This document shows, one piece after another, positions 60,968 through 64,000 of a stretch of 64,000 bases of DNA (the first letter of the stretch is position 1; each line of letters starts with the position of its first letter). Below the pieces are notes generated by a model, which was not told the DNA's origin, searched no databases, and saw nothing but the letters and a program-made list of their open reading frames with translations. The DNA is from Aphelocoma coerulescens (Eukaryota; Chordata; Aves; Passeriformes; Corvidae): positions 1-64,000 of the forward strand of contig NW_027183510.1 in assembly GCF_041296385.1 (NCBI RefSeq). The letters run 5' to 3'. Position numbers and translations under genes: made by a program.

Positions 60968-63144
60968 GGCTGGGACAGCCAGCTGCAGAGCTCAAGGGAA
61001 GAAGCCCAAAGTGTCACAATGGCTCCTTGCCTTCCCATGCAACACCTGGGTCACAATGGTCTCCTTGATTCCATGAGGCCCCACTGTGTCACAATGGCTC
61101 CTTGGTTCCATCAGGTTCCGCAGTGTCACCATGGTCTCTTTTGATCCGCACTGTCATCATGGACAATTGGTTCCATGAGGCCCCGCAGTGTCACAATGGT
61201 CCCTTGCTTCCATAGGTTTGATGTTGTAACAAAGGACTCCTTGCTTCTATGAGCTAGCCTGCTTTTTGCAGAGGTGTCTTTGGTTCCAACAAGGCCCCGC
61301 TGTGTCTCAGTGCACCCTGGCTTCCATGTGGATGTGGAGTATCACAAAGGCTCCTTGGTTCCACCAGGTCCTGCTGTGTCACAATGGGTCCTGTGGTCCC
61401 TGAGGCCCTCCAAAACCATCGTGGAGGCTTGCTTCCATGAGGTTCCATTATGTGCCAGTGGTCATCTTGGTTCCAGGAGTTTCCTTAGTGTCACAATGCT
61501 CTCCATGCTTCCATTAGGCCCTGCTTTGCCACAATGGTCCCCTTGTTTCCATGAGGCCCCGCTGTGTCACAATGGACCTATGGTTCCGTGATGTTGCGTG
61601 GTGTCACCGTGCTCTTCTTGAATCCGCCGTGTAACCATGGACCATTGGTTCCATGCAGCCGTGTCACAATGGGCTCCTTGATTCCATGATTCCCCACGGT
61701 GTCACAATGGAGCCTTGTTTCTAGGAGGTTCTGTACTGTCACAATTGCCTCCTTGATGCCATCAGCCCCTGCAGTGTCACAATGGCTCCTTGGTTCCATG
61801 AGGAACACAATAGCTTGGCATAAGCATTGAGCAACAGCTGCTGAACACACCTGGCAACATCTGCTTGCATCAAAAGAGGGCTTCAAGCTGACAATGGCAC
61901 CAGCAGCTTCCATCTGCAACAGAGACCCAGGAAAGGACAGGCTGTGCCGGTTTGGACAAATGTGGAGGAAAATATCCTCTTATAGAAGGCAGGTTACACC
62001 CAGCCCTCCCCCACCAGGTTTTTGGAAAAAAGAACTTTCCTGGGAAGAAAGTGAAAGAGATAAAAACTATTTTTTTAACAAACACACAGGAAAAGGATAA
62101 CAATGCTAAATATTAAAACCTCTCGCTGTGCAGAGAAAGCTGGGATAATTTGAGAGTCCTTCCGTGTTTCGGTGGGGTCTCCTGAAACATCCATAGACAG
62201 CGAGGCCCGTGCAAAGAAACAGGGAGCGATTCTTGAGAGAAGTTTCAGAGCTCTTTCTTCTCCAGCCACATGGGCGGGGCACTGCCAAAGAACTGAGCAA
62301 TCACGGAACAACCAGGGCCCTCCTTGCACAAGGCAACACAAAATAAGCAGTGCGGAACAGGATTAGGGCACATGTGAGCAGGGAGCAGGGAGACCCCGTG
62401 CCCAGGCCATGCCTCTACCCCAGGGTCCCCTCTCCCATGACCTCATGGCAGGGGGGAGGAACCCCAACACTTCCGTAGGTGTAGTCTCTCTCCTCCTCCT
62501 TGCAGCTGGCTCATGGGCCCACATTCAGGGCCCCCACCTCGGGAGAAAATTCTCCCAATGTGCTCTGATGTTGAAAGAGTCAAGAAGAGAAGAAGGGAAA
62601 AAAACCCCCAAAGTCCCAGGAAAACAAAGTTCAACTCTCCATCTCCCCCCAGAGAAAAGGAGCTGAAAACTGGCTAAAAAGAAACCAAGTTGCTTCCTCT
62701 GCTCTTGCTGCAAGCAGGATGCAGAGGAGTGTGTATGTGTGTCCTTGAACAAACGCTCTGAGAAGTTTGTCTGGCTTTTTTTTCCTCTCCCCCCTCTCAG
62801 GCTCAGTTGAAAGGCACAGAAATGCACAAAGTTCACTTCTGGGCATAGAGCAGCAATAGGGGATACACATGATAAAGTCACCCCAAGACACAGGGACAGA
62901 GAATTCAGTGGAAAGACTCCGAGAATTCTGCTCCCAGAGATCATTCATTCCTGCTCACACTGACCCTTGTAGAAAGGGGACATCGTTCCAGGCAGCCTGT
63001 ACTGAGCATGTGGCTCCTGAGTGGGGTTTGTTGTTTAGGAAACCTGCTCCGGCTTTTCCATTCTTTCCTTGCAAACAGGAAAACTTCTCCTGGGGCTGTG
63101 TGCAGGCAGAGCCCTGAGGAGAGCAGGTGGCACATGGTGCGCTG
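60968..63144 (+). repeat. Macrosatellite unit 29 (B, 2177 bp)
   Basis: The minisatellite block is 61011-61803. It copies unit 26 at 6,570 bp, including gcagtgcggaacagg near 62349. The one difference noticed is ctgctccggc at 63045-63054, where unit 26 has ctgctcaggc. Confidence 0.97.
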
Positions 63145-64000
63145 GGCTGGGACAGCCAGCTGCAGAGCTCAAGGGAAGAAGCCCAAAGTGTCACAATGGC
63201 TCCTTGCCTTCCCATGCAACACCTGGGTCACAATGGTCTCCTTGATTCCATGAGGCCCCACTGTGTCACAATGGCTCCTTGGTTCCATCAGGTTCCGCAG
63301 TGTCACCATGGTCTCCTTTGATCCGCACTGTCATCATGGACAATTGGTTCCATGAGGCCCCGCAGTGTCACAATGGTCCCTTGCTTCCATAGCTTTTACG
63401 TTGTAACAATGGACTCCTTGCTTCTATGAGCTAGCCTGCTTTTTGCAGAGGTGTCTTTGGTTCCAACAAGGCCCCGCTGTGTCTCAGTGCACCCTGGCTT
63501 CCATGTGGATCTGGAGTATCACAAAGGCTCCTTGGTTCCACCAGGTCCTGCTGTGTCACAATGGGTCCTGTGGTCCCTGAGGCCCTCCAAAGTCATCATG
63601 GAGGCTTGCTTCCATGAGGTTCCATTATGTGCCAGTGGTCATCTTGGTTCCAGGAGTTTCCTTAGTGTCACAATGCTCTCCATGTTTCCATGATTCCCCA
63701 CAATGTCACAATGCTCTCCAGGCTTCCATTAGGCCCTGCTTTGCCACAATGGTCCCCTTGTTTCCATGAGGCCCCGCTGTGTCACAATGGACCTATGGTT
63801 CCGTGATGTTGCGTGGTGTCACCGTGCTCTTCTTGAATCCGCCGTGTAACCATGGACCATTGGTTCCATGCAGCCGTGTCACAATGGGCTCCTTGATTCC
63901 ATGATTCCCCACGGTGTCACAATGGAGCCTTGTTTCTAGGAGGTTCTGTACTGTCACAATTGCCTCCTTGATGCCATCAGCCCCTGCAGTGTCACAATGG
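63145..64000 (+). repeat. Macrosatellite unit 30 (partial, first 856 bp)
   Basis: The minisatellite block begins at 63188 and is cut by the window edge just before its end. It carries aaagtcatcatgg and the 38-bp extra copy, as in unit 27. The rest of the unit lies outside the window. Confidence 0.97.
63667..63704 (+). repeat. Extra 38-bp minisatellite copy in unit 30
   Basis: The extra core is at 63667 and the normal one at 63705. This is exactly 6,570 bp from the unit 27 copy, consistent with block H2. Confidence 0.9.

Larger units (their letters stand above)
1..64000 (+). repeat. Macrosatellite array, about 2.17-kb unit, 29 full units plus one partial
   Basis: The same sequence recurs head to tail through the whole window, with unit starts (ggctgggaca) at 1, 2171, 4347, 6519, 8691, 10861, 13029, 15202, 17374, 19545, 21715, 23883, 26056, 28230, 30406, 32578, 34750, 36929, 39107, 41287, 43465, 45649, 47864, 50041, 52220, 54398, 56575, 58790, 60968 and 63145. 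Unit lengths are 2168-2184 bp, apart from two of 2215 bp that carry an extra minisatellite copy. All units have the same orientation, no foreign insertion interrupts the array, and both ends run off the window. Differences are mainly single bases and indels of 1-5 bp. No unit holds a gene I can support. The unit phase used here is arbitrary. I do not recognise the family by name; a vertebrate, possibly avian, satellite is the best inference. Confidence 0.98.
34750..64000 (+). repeat. Subfamily B domain (units 17-30)
   Basis: Typical B units carry aggtttgatg and gtaacaaagg where A units have agcttttacg and gtaacaatgg, aaaaccat in place of aaagtcat, ggttccgtgatg, ggataacaatgc and aaaacctctc. 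All of them have the tandem ATTCATTC (ATTC once in most A units). Not every unit is pure B: units 22, 23, 27, 28 and 30 have the A-type agcttttacg element, and unit 28 is A-like over much of its length. Lengths are 2177-2184 bp, or 2215 bp in units 22 and 27. Confidence 0.8.
60509..64000 (+). repeat. Higher-order block H2, copy 2 (cut by the window edge)
   Basis: This is the partner of 53939-57430 at 6,570 bp. It covers the end of unit 28, all of unit 29 and the visible part of unit 30. The junction at about 60508 lies inside unit 28, where the sequence passes from A-like and private variants to a copy of unit 25. Confidence 0.85.

Noticed and set aside
1..64000. Alphoid-like centromere satellite with CENP-B boxes
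   Set aside because: No match to the CENP-B box pattern was found. The closest word, ttcggtggggtctcc near 1201, lacks the required bases. Centromere function cannot be judged from this sequence.

Overview
The window is satellite-type DNA from end to end. It is a head-to-tail array of a macrosatellite with a unit of about 2.17 kb: 29 complete units and one cut off by the window's right edge, all in the same orientation. Unit 1 starts exactly in phase at base 1 only because of where the window was cut. Neither end of the array is present, so its full length and its flanks are unknown. I find no credible protein-coding gene, no RNA gene, no intact transposon and no prokaryotic gene structure. 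The open reading frames that occur (up to 228 codons) recur in several frames of every unit, and their lengths change with single-base indels. They are by-products of the repeat.

Organism: a eukaryote, most likely a vertebrate. The evidence is CpG loss showing as TG/CA variants at the same sites, polypyrimidine-AG tracts, gene-free satellite layout and nested tandem repeats. The style of the repeat would fit an amniote, possibly a bird, but that is a weak inference and I do not recognise the repeat by name.

Layout of one unit (unit 1 as model): a 43-bp lead-in (1-43); a block of 23 degenerate copies of a 37/38-bp minisatellite (44-836) built around a gtcacaatgg core; then about 1.33 kb of non-minisatellite sequence (837-2170). 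That last part carries an A-rich indel hotspot, two splice-acceptor-like pyrimidine tracts, a pair of EcoRI sites 22 bp apart, and a perfectly conserved CTCF-like motif just before the next unit. The minisatellite block itself contains an older duplication: bases 46-258 resemble bases 523-733.

Layout of the window: units 1-16 (1-34749) are mostly subfamily A (unit length 2168-2176). Units 17-30 (34750-64000) are mostly subfamily B (2177-2184, or 2215 with an extra minisatellite copy). The change is gradual and mosaic, and unit 28 is an A-like unit inside the B domain. On top of the monomers lie longer repeats: a block of about 7.1 kb repeated at a 10,854-bp offset (8759-15861 and 19613-26715), a block of at least 3.5 kb repeated at 6,570 bp (53939-57430 and 60509-64000), and one-unit amplification in units 17-19. 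This gives three nested levels (37 bp, 2.17 kb, 6.6-10.9 kb), as expected from unequal exchange and gene conversion.

The most testable functional ideas are one same-oriented CTCF-like site per unit, which recalls macrosatellites such as human DXZ4, and about a dozen SOX-type ACAATGG cores per unit. Both are inferences from motif matching by eye.
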